A stretch of DNA of 64,000 nucleotides from Hyphomicrobiales bacterium (GTDB taxonomy: Bacteria > Pseudomonadota > Alphaproteobacteria > Rhizobiales > Rhodobiaceae). A program made the position numbers and the translations under genes. Numbering within the stretch: position 1 is the first letter of the stretch; every line of letters starts with the position of its first letter. Positions 56,490-64,000 of the stretch are shown piece after piece. The stretch covers positions 1,240,001 through 1,304,000 of the forward strand of contig PKTR01000002.1 of NCBI GenBank assembly GCA_002869065.1, given 5' to 3'. A model generated the notes under the pieces. The model searched no databases and was not told where the DNA came from. It saw only the letters and a program-made list of their open reading frames with translations.

Positions 56490-57125
56490 ATGGCCGAGAC
56501 CTATACCATTGTGGCCACGAAGCGCGACCGGGTTGGCAAGGGGGCCGCTCGTGCGTTGCGTCGTGAAAGCAAAACACCCGCCGTTATCTATGGCGACAAG
56601 AAGCCGCCGCTGCCGATCGCAGTGGACACCAAGGAAATGTTCCTGAAGCTGCATGCCGGCGGCTTCCTGACCAGTGTTGCGAACATCGAGGTGGACGGCG
56701 AATCCATTTCCGTGCTGCCGCGCGACTATCAGCTCGACCCGGTGCGCGACTTCCTCGTGCATATCGACTTCCTGCGGGTTTCGAAGGGCGCGCGCATCAC
56801 CGTCGAAGTTCCGGTGCACTTCGAGAACGAAGAAGCCTCGCCGGGCATCAAGCGCGGCGGCGTGCTCAACATCGTGCGCCACTCGGTCGAACTGGATTGC
56901 CCGTACGACGCGATCCCGGATGCGCTGATCGTCGACCTGACCGGTAGCGACATCGGCGACTCGATCCATATTTCCGCGATCAAGCTGCCGGAAAACGTGG
57001 TGACGACGATCACCGACCGCGACTTCACCGTCGCCACGATTGCCGCGCCGGCCGTTCTCAAGGAGACGGGCGACGAAGGCGAGGAAGCGGAAGCCGCAGC
57101 AACCGAGACTTCCGAAGAGGAATAA
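56490..57125 (+). CDS. rplY: 50S ribosomal protein L25, Ctc (long) form
   Basis: A 211-residue 5S-rRNA-binding protein. The N-terminal L25 domain ([25 protein letters not shown]) is followed by the TL5 C-terminal beta domain ([29 protein letters not shown]) and an acidic tail of Glu and Ala. The long form is usual outside gammaproteobacteria. CAGGAGAG precedes ATG 56490. It leads an operon with pth and ychF. Confidence 0.97.
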   Translation: MAETYTIVATKRDRVGKGAARALRRESKTPAVIYGDKKPPLPIAVDTKEMFLKLHAGGFLTSVANIEVDGESISVLPRDYQLDPVRDFLVHIDFLRVSKGARITVEVPVHFENEEASPGIKRGGVLNIVRHSVELDCPYDAIPDALIVDLTGSDIGDSIHISAIKLPENVVTTITDRDFTVATIAAPAVLKETGDEGEEAEAAATETSEEE

Positions 57126-57158
57126 TCGGCGCTTTGGCGACAACACGGGATCAGAGCC

Positions 57159-57896
57159 ATGCTTCTTGTCGTGGGCCTCGGCAATCCCGGCGCGAAATAC
57201 GCGCATAACCGCCACAACATCGGCTTCATGGCGGTTGACGCCATTCACCGCCGCCACGGTTTCGGACCGTGGCGGCGGAAATTTCAGGCCGATATCGCCG
57301 ACGGTACGCTCGGCGGCGAGAAAGCCCTCCTTATCAAGCCCCAGACCTTCATGAACGAGTCCGGCCGCTCGGTCGGCGAAGCCGTGCGGTTCTACAAGCT
57401 GGAGCCGGGCGATGTCGTCGTGCTGCACGACGAACTCGATCTGCCGGCGGCCAAGATCCGCATGAAGAGCGGTGGCGGGCATGGCGGTCACAACGGCCTG
57501 CGCTCGATTTCAGCACATATCGGCGACGGCTACCGGCGCATGCGGCTCGGCATCGGGCATCCCGGCAACAAGGCGATGGTGCACCACTATGTGCTGTCGG
57601 ATTTCGCCAAGGTCGATGCGGACTGGCTGGAGCCGCTGCTCGATGCGGTCGGCCAGTACGCCGACCTGCTCGGCGACGGCAAGGACTCGACCTTTGCCAA
57701 CAAGGTTCATCTGGCGGTGACGCCGGAAAAGGCGACGACGCCGAAGAAGAAAAAGCCGGCGGCGGAACCCGCTGCCGAGAAACAGGGCGATGCCGCGCCG
57801 GAGGCGGAGAGTGGCTCCGAGGCGCCGGTAAAAGCCGCACATGGCGGTCCGCTGGCCGAAGCGCTCGCGCGGCTGTTTCCAAAACGAAAGACCTGA
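57159..57896 (+). CDS. pth: Peptidyl-tRNA hydrolase with long C-terminal extension
   Basis: Releases peptides from stalled peptidyl-tRNA. [18 protein letters not shown] contains the catalytic His (residue 20), and [22 protein letters not shown] and [13 protein letters not shown] are canonical. The protein is 245 residues where Escherichia coli has 194; the extra 50 or so residues ([20 protein letters not shown]...) are a low-complexity Lys/Ala/Glu tail ending in a short helix ([12 protein letters not shown]). It lies 33 bases after rplY and 3 before ychF. Confidence 0.97.
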   Translation: MLLVVGLGNPGAKYAHNRHNIGFMAVDAIHRRHGFGPWRRKFQADIADGTLGGEKALLIKPQTFMNESGRSVGEAVRFYKLEPGDVVVLHDELDLPAAKIRMKSGGGHGGHNGLRSISAHIGDGYRRMRLGIGHPGNKAMVHHYVLSDFAKVDADWLEPLLDAVGQYADLLGDGKDSTFANKVHLAVTPEKATTPKKKKPAAEPAAEKQGDAAPEAESGSEAPVKAAHGGPLAEALARLFPKRKT

Positions 57897-57899
57897 CCC

Positions 57900-58997
57900 A
57901 TGGGATTCAAATGCGGGATCGTCGGACTGCCGAATGTCGGCAAGTCGACCTTGTTCAACGCGCTGACCAAGACGGCGGCGGCGCAGGCGGCCAACTATCC
58001 GTTCTGCACCATCGAGCCGAACACCGGCGAAGTGGCGGTGCCGGATACGCGGCTCGACCGGATCGCCGAGTTCGCCGGTTCGGCCAACATCGTGCCGACG
58101 CGCATCACCTTCGTCGATATCGCCGGCCTGGTGCGCGGCGCCTCGAAGGGTGAGGGGCTCGGCAACCAGTTCCTTGCCAACATCCGCGAGGTCGACGCCA
58201 TCATCCAGGTGCTGCGCTGCTTCGAGGATGACGACATCACCCATGTCGAGGGCCGGGTCGATCCGCTGGCCGATGCCGACACGATCGAGACCGAGCTGAT
58301 GCTCGCCGATCTGGAGAGCCTTGAGCGCCGCGTCGTGCCGCTGCGCAAGAAGGCGGCCACCGGCGACAAGGACGCCAAGGCGCTGCTGCCGGTGATGGAG
58401 GGCGCGCTGGCGCTGTTGAAAGACGGCAAGCCGGCACGCCTGCTCGAGGTCGACAAGGAGGACCAGAAGTCCTTCGAAATGCTCAACCTGCTGACCTCGA
58501 AGCCGGTCCTCTATGTCTGCAATGTGGATGAGGGATCGGCTGCGACCGGCAACGAGTTTTCCGACAAGGTGATGGAAAAGGCCAAGGCGGATGGCGCCGA
58601 GGCGGTGGTGATTTCGGCTGCGATCGAGGCCGAGATCGCACAGCTCTCACCGTCGGAACAGGGCGAGTTCCTGGAGACGCTGGAGCTCGAGGAACCGGGT
58701 CTCGACAAGCTGATCCGCGCCGGCTACGCGCTGTTGCACCTGATCACCTTCTTCACCGCCGGTCCGAAGGAAGCGCGGGCCTGGACGGTCTTCAAGGGTG
58801 CCAGGGCGCCGCAGGCGGCGGGTGTCATCCATACCGACTTCGAGAAGGGCTTCATCCGTGCCCAGACGATCGCCTTCGACGACTTCGTCGCGTGCAAGGG
58901 CGAGCAGGGCGCCAAGGAAGCCGGCAAGGCGCGTGACGAAGGCAAGGAATACGTCGTCAACGATGGCGACGTGATGTTGTTCAAGTTCAACGTCTGA
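57900..58997 (+). CDS. ychF: Redox-regulated ATPase YchF
   Basis: An Obg-family P-loop protein of 365 residues that prefers ATP. It has [43 protein letters not shown] in place of the GTPase NKxD motif, and a C-terminal TGS domain ([21 protein letters not shown]). It binds ribosomes and modulates oxidative stress responses. It is the last gene of the rplY operon and is followed by a terminator. Confidence 0.97.
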   Translation: MGFKCGIVGLPNVGKSTLFNALTKTAAAQAANYPFCTIEPNTGEVAVPDTRLDRIAEFAGSANIVPTRITFVDIAGLVRGASKGEGLGNQFLANIREVDAIIQVLRCFEDDDITHVEGRVDPLADADTIETELMLADLESLERRVVPLRKKAATGDKDAKALLPVMEGALALLKDGKPARLLEVDKEDQKSFEMLNLLTSKPVLYVCNVDEGSAATGNEFSDKVMEKAKADGAEAVVISAAIEAEIAQLSPSEQGEFLETLELEEPGLDKLIRAGYALLHLITFFTAGPKEARAWTVFKGARAPQAAGVIHTDFEKGFIRAQTIAFDDFVACKGEQGAKEAGKARDEGKEYVVNDGDVMLFKFNV

Positions 58998-59042
58998 GCG
59001 TTGCTGCGGTCGCCTTTTCAGGGCGACGGGCTGCAGCGAAAC

Positions 59043-59077
59043 ATGGCGGCAGGCCCCGGGGGTCTGCCGCCATTTTT
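59043..59077 (+). terminator. Rho-independent terminator after ychF
   Basis: A 14-bp stem (ATGGCGGCAGGCCC with GGGTCTGCCGCCAT, one G-T pair), a 3-base loop and a TTTTT run, 46 bases after the ychF stop. Confidence 0.9.
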
Positions 59078-59103
59078 GTCTCATCGCCGGAGTGGCGTCT
59101 GCT

Positions 59104-61425
59104 TTACGCCGCAAATGCCGCGTGCGATCGTAGCGCCAGCCCGGCATGGCCTTCATGGTACCAGGCGACGGTTGCCGCATGCTGCATGCCCGCCGGATCG
59201 GTGACCGTAACGGCCGTGCCGGCTTCGAGCGGGACATTGATATCGACGCCGAAGCCGTCCGTCGTGCGGTCGGTCAGCAGGGCCTCGATGGTCTGCCCGT
59301 CGATGCGCAGCTTGACGGACTGGCGTTTTGTCGGCTCGCGCTGGGCGGACCGGTGCTCGACGAAGTCCTGCGAGACATCGTCGAGGAAGTGCTCGACGGT
59401 GGTCGAGAGCTTTTCGACGACGGTCAGCAACTCGTCGGCGACCGAGTGGACCAGATCCGCCTCGTGATTGGTCTCGGCGATCGAGTCGGTAACCTGCTGC
59501 ACATTGTCGGCGACCCGGATCGTGTCGTCGGAGGCATAGGTGATGCTCTGGGTGATTTCCGTCGTTGCCGTGTTCTGTTCCTCGACCGCAGAGGCAATCG
59601 CGACGGTCACCTCGTTGACCCGGTCGATCGAGGCGGCAATGCGCTGGATGGAGGTGACGGCGGTCTGGGTCAGAGCCTGAACGCCGTCAATCTGGGTGGC
59701 GATTTCCTCGGTCGCCTTGGCGGTTTGGCTGGACAGTGTCTTGACCTCCGAGGCGACCACGGCAAAGCCGCGTCCGGCGTCGCCGGCGCGCGCGGCCTCA
59801 ATGGTTGCATTGAGCGCGAGCAGGTTGGTTTGTTCGGCGATGTCGCGGATCATGTCGACGACACGGCCGATATTGGTGGCGGCTTCGACGAGACCCGAGA
59901 CGTCGGCGTTGGTCGTCTCCGCGATCCGTGTCGCTTCTTCGACGATATCGCTTGCGCGGTTCGACTGGATCGCGATTTCGTGGATCGATGCCGTCATTTC
60001 CTCGGCCGCGGCGGCAACCGACTGGACGTTGTTGGACGAGTTCGAAGCCGCGTCGCGGGCGCCCGCGGCCTGGCCGGTCGCCAAAGTGGCGGCGCTGTCG
60101 AGACGTTTGGCGCTTTGCGTCATTTTCTCCGAGTCGCTGCCGACCCGTGCGAGCACCTCCGAAACATGGGAGCGGAACCCGGCAATGATCGATTCCAGAC
60201 GGGACTGGCGCTGACGCTCCCGGTCGCGTTCGGTCAACGCATGCATTTCCAGCTCGTTGCGCCGTTTGGCATTGTTCAGGAAGACCTGACCGGCGCGGGC
60301 AAGATCGCCGAGCTCGTCGCCGCGTTCCAGCATCGGCAGGGTCGTTTCGAGGCGACCGTCGGCGATGCTGGCAAGGCTTTTCGTGATCGCGCGGAGCCGG
60401 CCGGTCAGCGAACGGACTTCCTTGACGATGACGATGATCGTGAGCAGCAGCGTGAGCGTGGTGACGGCGGCAAGAACGAGGATTTCGTTGCGCTCGCCGG
60501 TTGCTTCGGCGCGGGTCGCGGTCAGCGCCCGGTCAAGCAGGGAATCCGACGTGGCCTTGATCAGATCGAGGCGCTCGGTCGCGGTGGCGAACCACAGGTC
60601 GCCGGTCAGCTCGGCCGGGGCCTGCGCGCGCGGCAGGTTGCGCAGTACTTCGCGCCATGCCTTGACCTTGTCGACGGCGGGACCGGTCACGGTATCCGCA
60701 AGCATCTGCGATTGCTGCGGGCTGGCGAGGCGCCTGAACTGCAGCAGAAACGCCTCTTCCTCGCCGAGCTTGCCAAGATACTTCAGATAGATCGGAAACG
60801 GCAGATCGCCCGTCGCGGTGGTGTTGAGAAGGGCCGCGCCCGTCGCCCGTTCCAGCCCGCCGGCCTCCTTGGCCTGAACCAGCTCGAAGAACGGCATGAG
60901 TTCGACGGTTGCCGCCTCCGACGGGCTTGATTCGATGATGCGGCCGATCAGACGGGCAAGAACTTCAATCGTCGCGGTGTAGCGCTTGACGGTGTTGGCG
61001 ACCGCCTCGGCCGGCGTGCCCTGCCGTTTTGCGTCGATGTCGCCGCGGATCTGGCCGATCGCACCGAGCCTGACGCGGGCGTCGGTGAACTCCGCTGAAA
61101 GGATCGTCTGCTCTGCGGCGAACGCGGTGAATGCCGTATCGAGCGCGGCGATGGCGTCGTCGGAAAGCGTGCGGATGGATGCCAGGCGTTTGCCGTTTTC
61201 GGCGCTGTAGCCGCTCGATATCAGGCCGACGCTGGTGCCGCGCTCCTTCTGCAATTCGTGGATGACGGATTCGATGCCGCCGGCAATGTCGGTGAGCGGC
61301 TCCATGACGGTCAGTTGCCGATAGGCATCGTAGCGTTCGTGCAGTGTGAAACCGCTGAAACCGAGAAGTCCGATTAGTGGAACGAGGGCAAGTGCGATGA
61401 TTTGGGCGCGGACCGTGGAGAACAT
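59104..61425 (-). CDS. Methyl-accepting chemotaxis protein with NIT sensor and C-terminal PilZ (paralogue)
   Basis: A 773-residue chemoreceptor with the same layout as that at 51265: N-terminal helix, NIT-type periplasmic domain ([20 protein letters not shown]), second helix around 318-338, HAMP, signalling tip [24 protein letters not shown], and a C-terminal PilZ-like domain ([17 protein letters not shown], then [11 protein letters not shown]). The PilZ motifs are weaker than in the first copy: the Arg cluster is looser and the DxSxxG motif reads DRTTDG. Equal lengths and order indicate an old duplication. Confidence 0.88.
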   Translation of the reverse strand: MFSTVRAQIIALALVPLIGLLGFSGFTLHERYDAYRQLTVMEPLTDIAGGIESVIHELQKERGTSVGLISSGYSAENGKRLASIRTLSDDAIAALDTAFTAFAAEQTILSAEFTDARVRLGAIGQIRGDIDAKRQGTPAEAVANTVKRYTATIEVLARLIGRIIESSPSEAATVELMPFFELVQAKEAGGLERATGAALLNTTATGDLPFPIYLKYLGKLGEEEAFLLQFRRLASPQQSQMLADTVTGPAVDKVKAWREVLRNLPRAQAPAELTGDLWFATATERLDLIKATSDSLLDRALTATRAEATGERNEILVLAAVTTLTLLLTIIVIVKEVRSLTGRLRAITKSLASIADGRLETTLPMLERGDELGDLARAGQVFLNNAKRRNELEMHALTERDRERQRQSRLESIIAGFRSHVSEVLARVGSDSEKMTQSAKRLDSAATLATGQAAGARDAASNSSNNVQSVAAAAEEMTASIHEIAIQSNRASDIVEEATRIAETTNADVSGLVEAATNIGRVVDMIRDIAEQTNLLALNATIEAARAGDAGRGFAVVASEVKTLSSQTAKATEEIATQIDGVQALTQTAVTSIQRIAASIDRVNEVTVAIASAVEEQNTATTEITQSITYASDDTIRVADNVQQVTDSIAETNHEADLVHSVADELLTVVEKLSTTVEHFLDDVSQDFVEHRSAQREPTKRQSVKLRIDGQTIEALLTDRTTDGFGVDINVPLEAGTAVTVTDPAGMQHAATVAWYHEGHAGLALRSHAAFAA

Positions 61426-61513
61426 GACTTTTCCAGTTTTTTCATTGGCTTGCAGTAGGTGCCATGGAAAAACGGTAGATCATATACTCTTTACTGAACG
61501 TTACGGAAAACGC

Positions 61514-61545
61514 AAAAACCCCCTGCTGCGGATGGCGGCAGGGGG
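61514..61545 (-). terminator. Terminator of the globin-coupled receptor gene
   Basis: On the minus strand CCCCCTGC-type arms (61538-61545 with 61519-61526) pair over an 11-base loop and are followed by TTTTT (complement of 61514-61518). It lies about 31 bases past the receptor stop. Confidence 0.85.
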
Positions 61546-61575
61546 CTCGTTTGTGCGGCCTTTCGGCGCAGAAAA

Positions 61576-62925
61576 TCAGGCGGCGCGGATGACGTCGATG
61601 AAGCGGGTCACTTCGGCCTGCAGAACCTCGGACTGGCCGGCGAGTTCGGTGGCCGCGGTGTGCACGTTGGTCGATTCGCTTTCGGCATCCTGGGTCGCGC
61701 GGGTCACGCCGATAATGCTCTCGGCGACGGTGCGGGTGCCTTCCGAGGCCTCGTTGACGTTGCGGGCGATTTCCTGGGTGGCCGCGTCCTGTTCCTCGAC
61801 CGCCGAGGCGATCGCGGTGGTGACGTGGTTCATGTTCTTGATCATCTCGGCGATGCGGTGGATGGCGCCGACGGCGAGGTCGGTCGCGCCCTGGATCGCG
61901 TTGATCTGCGCGGAGATGTCGGAGGTTGCCTTGGCGGTCTGGTTGGCGAGCGCCTTGACCTCGGAGGCGACGACGGCGAAGCCCTTGCCGGCCTCGCCGG
62001 CGCGGGCTGCCTCGATGGTCGCGTTCAGCGCCAGAAGATTGGTCTGGTCGGCAATGTCGTTGATCAGGTTGACGATCTCGCCGACGGTCTGGGCGGTCGA
62101 GGACAGCGACTGAACCGTCGAATTGGTTTCCTCGGCTTCCTTCACCGCTTCCTCGGACATGCGATGAGAATCGGCGATCTGACGCGCGATCTCCTGCACC
62201 GAGGCGGCGAGTTCCTCGGTGGCGCTTGCCACGGTCTGGACGTTGGCGGTGGCCAGTTCCGACGCCGAGGAGACGGTTGCCGACTTGGCGGAGGTTTCTT
62301 CCGCCGACGAGGTCAGGTTGCGCGAGGCGCCCTGAAGCTGCTGCGCGGTCGCATAGACCGAGGAGACGATGCCGCTGACCTTGGAGTCGAAGGTGCTGGC
62401 CAGCGTTTCAAGCGTTTCGTGGCGCTTGCGCTCGGCGGCCTGCAGGTAAATGTCGATGACGATGTCCATGTCGAGCAGCGCGGCGCGGGTGATCGCGGCC
62501 TGCAGCTTGGCGAGCTTCTCGCGGTTGTCCTTGCCGAACATACCGGAGCGCGCGCGCTTCATGATCTCCTCGTTGATCGCCGAGATCAGAAAGCTGTAGC
62601 CGCCGATATAACAATGCGTGTTCAGTTCGATGCGGTAATGGGTTTCGCCAATAATGTTGGCGGATTTCGCATAGGACTCGTCGAACGTGCCGTTGGCGAT
62701 GATGCCCCAATGGCGGACCTGCATTTCCTTGGCATGGCGCATATGCGCCTCGTCGCGGAAGTATCTCGCGGTTTCCGGGAAACGGGCGACGTGTTCGTAG
62801 AACTTGTCGAGAACGGGCGGCATCATTTCGAGAATGACGGCCTTGGATTCCCGCAGCGTTGCGCAGGTTTCTTCATCGAGCTGGTAATAATTCAGGCGGT
62901 TCCGCAGCGTTTCAACGTTCGACAT
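61576..62925 (-). CDS. Globin-coupled chemoreceptor (HemAT-like)
   Basis: A 449-residue soluble chemoreceptor. Residues about 10-165 form a protoglobin/HemAT-type globin domain: [31 protein letters not shown], and the proximal heme His in [22 protein letters not shown]. The rest is a signalling domain with [12 protein letters not shown] and [24 protein letters not shown]. There are no membrane helices. HemAT-type proteins bind oxygen and drive aerotaxis. GGGAA precedes ATG 62925, chosen over ATG 62967. Confidence 0.92.
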   Translation of the reverse strand: MSNVETLRNRLNYYQLDEETCATLRESKAVILEMMPPVLDKFYEHVARFPETARYFRDEAHMRHAKEMQVRHWGIIANGTFDESYAKSANIIGETHYRIELNTHCYIGGYSFLISAINEEIMKRARSGMFGKDNREKLAKLQAAITRAALLDMDIVIDIYLQAAERKRHETLETLASTFDSKVSGIVSSVYATAQQLQGASRNLTSSAEETSAKSATVSSASELATANVQTVASATEELAASVQEIARQIADSHRMSEEAVKEAEETNSTVQSLSSTAQTVGEIVNLINDIADQTNLLALNATIEAARAGEAGKGFAVVASEVKALANQTAKATSDISAQINAIQGATDLAVGAIHRIAEMIKNMNHVTTAIASAVEEQDAATQEIARNVNEASEGTRTVAESIIGVTRATQDAESESTNVHTAATELAGQSEVLQAEVTRFIDVIRAA

Positions 62926-63509
62926 TTTTGATTCCCGGTTTCGAAATAATCGGCCGTTTTTTTGCATAAATTTTCGGCATGGACCGTCTCCGGTTATCCG
63001 GGATATTCCTTAAAGGAATGTTGCGCTTGTCGTAAAATGATTAGCAAAATTATTTTTGATTGTTTCCAAATTTCAAAAGTATGAACAATGAGTTAATGCA
63101 CATGATCCGGGCAGGCCTGCCTAATTCGATGGCACATTTCTGCGGGGCGCGGCGTCGTGGCGGTAAGGGTTGCGCCAGAACGGAGCGATCCCGGTTTCCA
63201 GCCCGCCCGACCCTTCGCCGGATTGTCGAGGGTGCGCGCAGCGGAACCGGCTCGCCGCGCGGAATGAGGGCCGATCCGGCATGGGCGTTCGGCGACGGCG
63301 CGCAGGGGGCGCGCAGGCGGGCATTCCGTAAATTAGTAGATACTACATTAGCATTTGCTACTATATGCCGCGGAAGGTTTTGATTTCGTTCAAGGTCGCT
63401 TTCGATTTCTTGCGATCACACTCGCTCAGTTTCAAATTGGTTGCGGTCCTCGCGTCGTACCCGATGGATATGCCGCAAAAGGGCTGCTCCAGACGTTATG
63501 GAGCTTGTC
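62926..63509. other. Intergenic region before the YeeE/YedE gene
   Basis: A 584-base gap between divergent genes. The 130 bases next to the globin receptor are AT-rich and probably hold its promoter. The middle (63100-63330) is GC-rich with a 107-codon frame that shows no ribosome site or recognisable protein. Around 63336-63363 lie two short palindromes, annotated separately. Confidence 0.5.
63336..63360. promoter_or_regulatory. Paired palindromes upstream of the YeeE/YedE gene
   Basis: GTAG-ATA-CTAC (63336-63346) and TAGCA-TT-TGCTA (63349-63360) lie side by side in an AT-rich patch 150 bases before the transporter start; TAGTAG (63334) and CTACTA (63358) frame the pair. Genes of this transporter family are often controlled by ArsR-type sulfide sensors (BigR/SqrR) that bind AT-rich dyads, so a repressor site is possible. 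Confidence 0.35.
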
Positions 63510-64000
63510 ATGAGTGGTGAAAAACCCTCCCTATTTAAACGGGCGCTGACCGCCCAATGGTCGTTCTTCTGGGCCGGTGTCGCATTCGGTGTGGCCCAGA
63601 TCATCTATATGCTCGGACTCGCGCTGCCGAAGATCCTCGACGGCAAGTCGGCCGGCTGGACGCCGATCACGGTGACCACCGATCTCGGCAAGATGTTTCG
63701 CGGGCTCGAACTGGCGTTCTACAATCTCTTCGCGCTGCCCGATTTCCAGCTCTACGGGCATTCGGTCGACGGTGTCGCCTCGGGCGGCGCGTTCGTGCCC
63801 GGCGTTGGCTGGCCGATCGTCGGCATGGCAATCGGTGGCTGGCTTGTGGCGCGCGTCGAGCGGGAAAGCCGCACCTGGGCGTACTATCCAACCAAGGTGC
63901 TGGTGATCTCGTTCTTCGGCGGCATGCTGTTCAGCTACGGCACCCGGCTTTCCGGCGGCTGCACGCTGAACCATCTGCTCGGCGGTATTCCGCTGATGAA
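63510..64000 (+). CDS. YeeE/YedE family sulfur transporter (3' partial)
   Basis: An integral membrane protein cut by the window end after about 163 codons. Four hydrophobic segments are visible (SFFWAGVAFGVAQIIYMLGLAL; VGWPIVGMAIGGWLVA; VLVISFFGGMLFSYG and the following), and the family motif SGGCTLNHLLGG lies at the break, where the conserved Cys of YeeE/YedE pores sits. Relatives import thiosulfate or move other sulfur species. TGGAG lies 6 bases before ATG 63510; ATG 63498 is an in-frame alternative. Confidence 0.85.
   Translation, partial: MSGEKPSLFKRALTAQWSFFWAGVAFGVAQIIYMLGLALPKILDGKSAGWTPITVTTDLGKMFRGLELAFYNLFALPDFQLYGHSVDGVASGGAFVPGVGWPIVGMAIGGWLVARVERESRTWAYYPTKVLVISFFGGMLFSYGTRLSGGCTLNHLLGGIPLM

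Noticed and set aside
63060-63383. A 107-codon protein between the globin receptor and the YeeE gene
   Set aside because: No ribosome site, Arg/Gly-rich translation without domains, and composition like non-coding GC-rich DNA.

Overview
The window is GC-rich, gene-dense chromosomal DNA from an alphaproteobacterium, most likely a member of the Hyphomicrobiales (Rhizobiales). Supporting signs are the urtDE-ureD order leading straight into a urease operon with small genes inserted between structural genes, a rhizobial-type RpoD, DUF2125 next to ChaC, a Lgt-MidA-PgeF string, a 45-bp palindrome of a type common between Hyphomicrobiales genes, and a dense cluster of GANTC (CcrM) sites. There is no prophage, insertion sequence, CRISPR array, rRNA or tRNA that I can support.

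Layout. 1-7100: end of a urea ABC transporter (urtD, urtE) running into ureD-ureA-(HupE-like remnant)-ureB-(LprI-like)-ureC-ureE-ureF-ureG. Together these import urea, hydrolyse it and load nickel. 7072-10488 (minus): a YiiX-like lipoprotein and a probable copper module (DUF411 protein, small Cys/His/Met-rich protein, Tat-exported multicopper oxidase). 10492-12303: a large LuxR-type regulator fused to an alpha/beta-hydrolase fold that has lost its nucleophile and His. 12675-23123: mixed genes (L,D-transpeptidase, hydroxyisobutyrate dehydrogenase family, TadG-like VWA protein, LysE exporter, a membrane protein/TetR pair, Lrp regulator, class II glutamine amidotransferase plus class V aminotransferase, thioesterase). 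23425-27805: rpoD and dnaG.

27863-37534 is a complete quinohemoprotein amine dehydrogenase (QHNDH) locus. An AraC regulator diverges from qhpG, qhpA (diheme subunit), qhpD (radical SAM cross-linking enzyme), qhpC (CTQ-bearing gamma subunit with all eight cross-link residues), qhpB, a terminator, qhpF (exporter) and qhpE (leader protease). It encodes a periplasmic enzyme that oxidises primary amines, plus everything needed to mature its peptide-derived cofactor.

37636-51172 carries phospholipid synthesis (plsC, cdsA-like), purine/methionine salvage (MTAP, apt), a TetR regulator, a polysaccharide flippase, DUF2125/ChaC, UbiK, lgt, midA, pgeF, a ligand-less M24 homologue, a lipoprotein gene broken by an in-frame TGA, and prs. 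51265-62925 holds four minus-strand chemoreceptors (two NIT-HAMP-MCP-PilZ paralogues, one with an extended helical sensor, one globin-coupled) interrupted by a plus-strand rplY-pth-ychF operon that begins with a possible attenuator leader. The window ends inside a YeeE/YedE sulfur transporter gene.

The points most worth a second look are the inactive-hydrolase LuxR regulator, the seven GANTC sites in 85 bp behind dnaG and ahead of rpoD, the rplY leader, the degenerate HupE/UreJ in the urease operon, the stop-interrupted lipoprotein, and the 32-codon ORF coupled to the glutamine amidotransferase.
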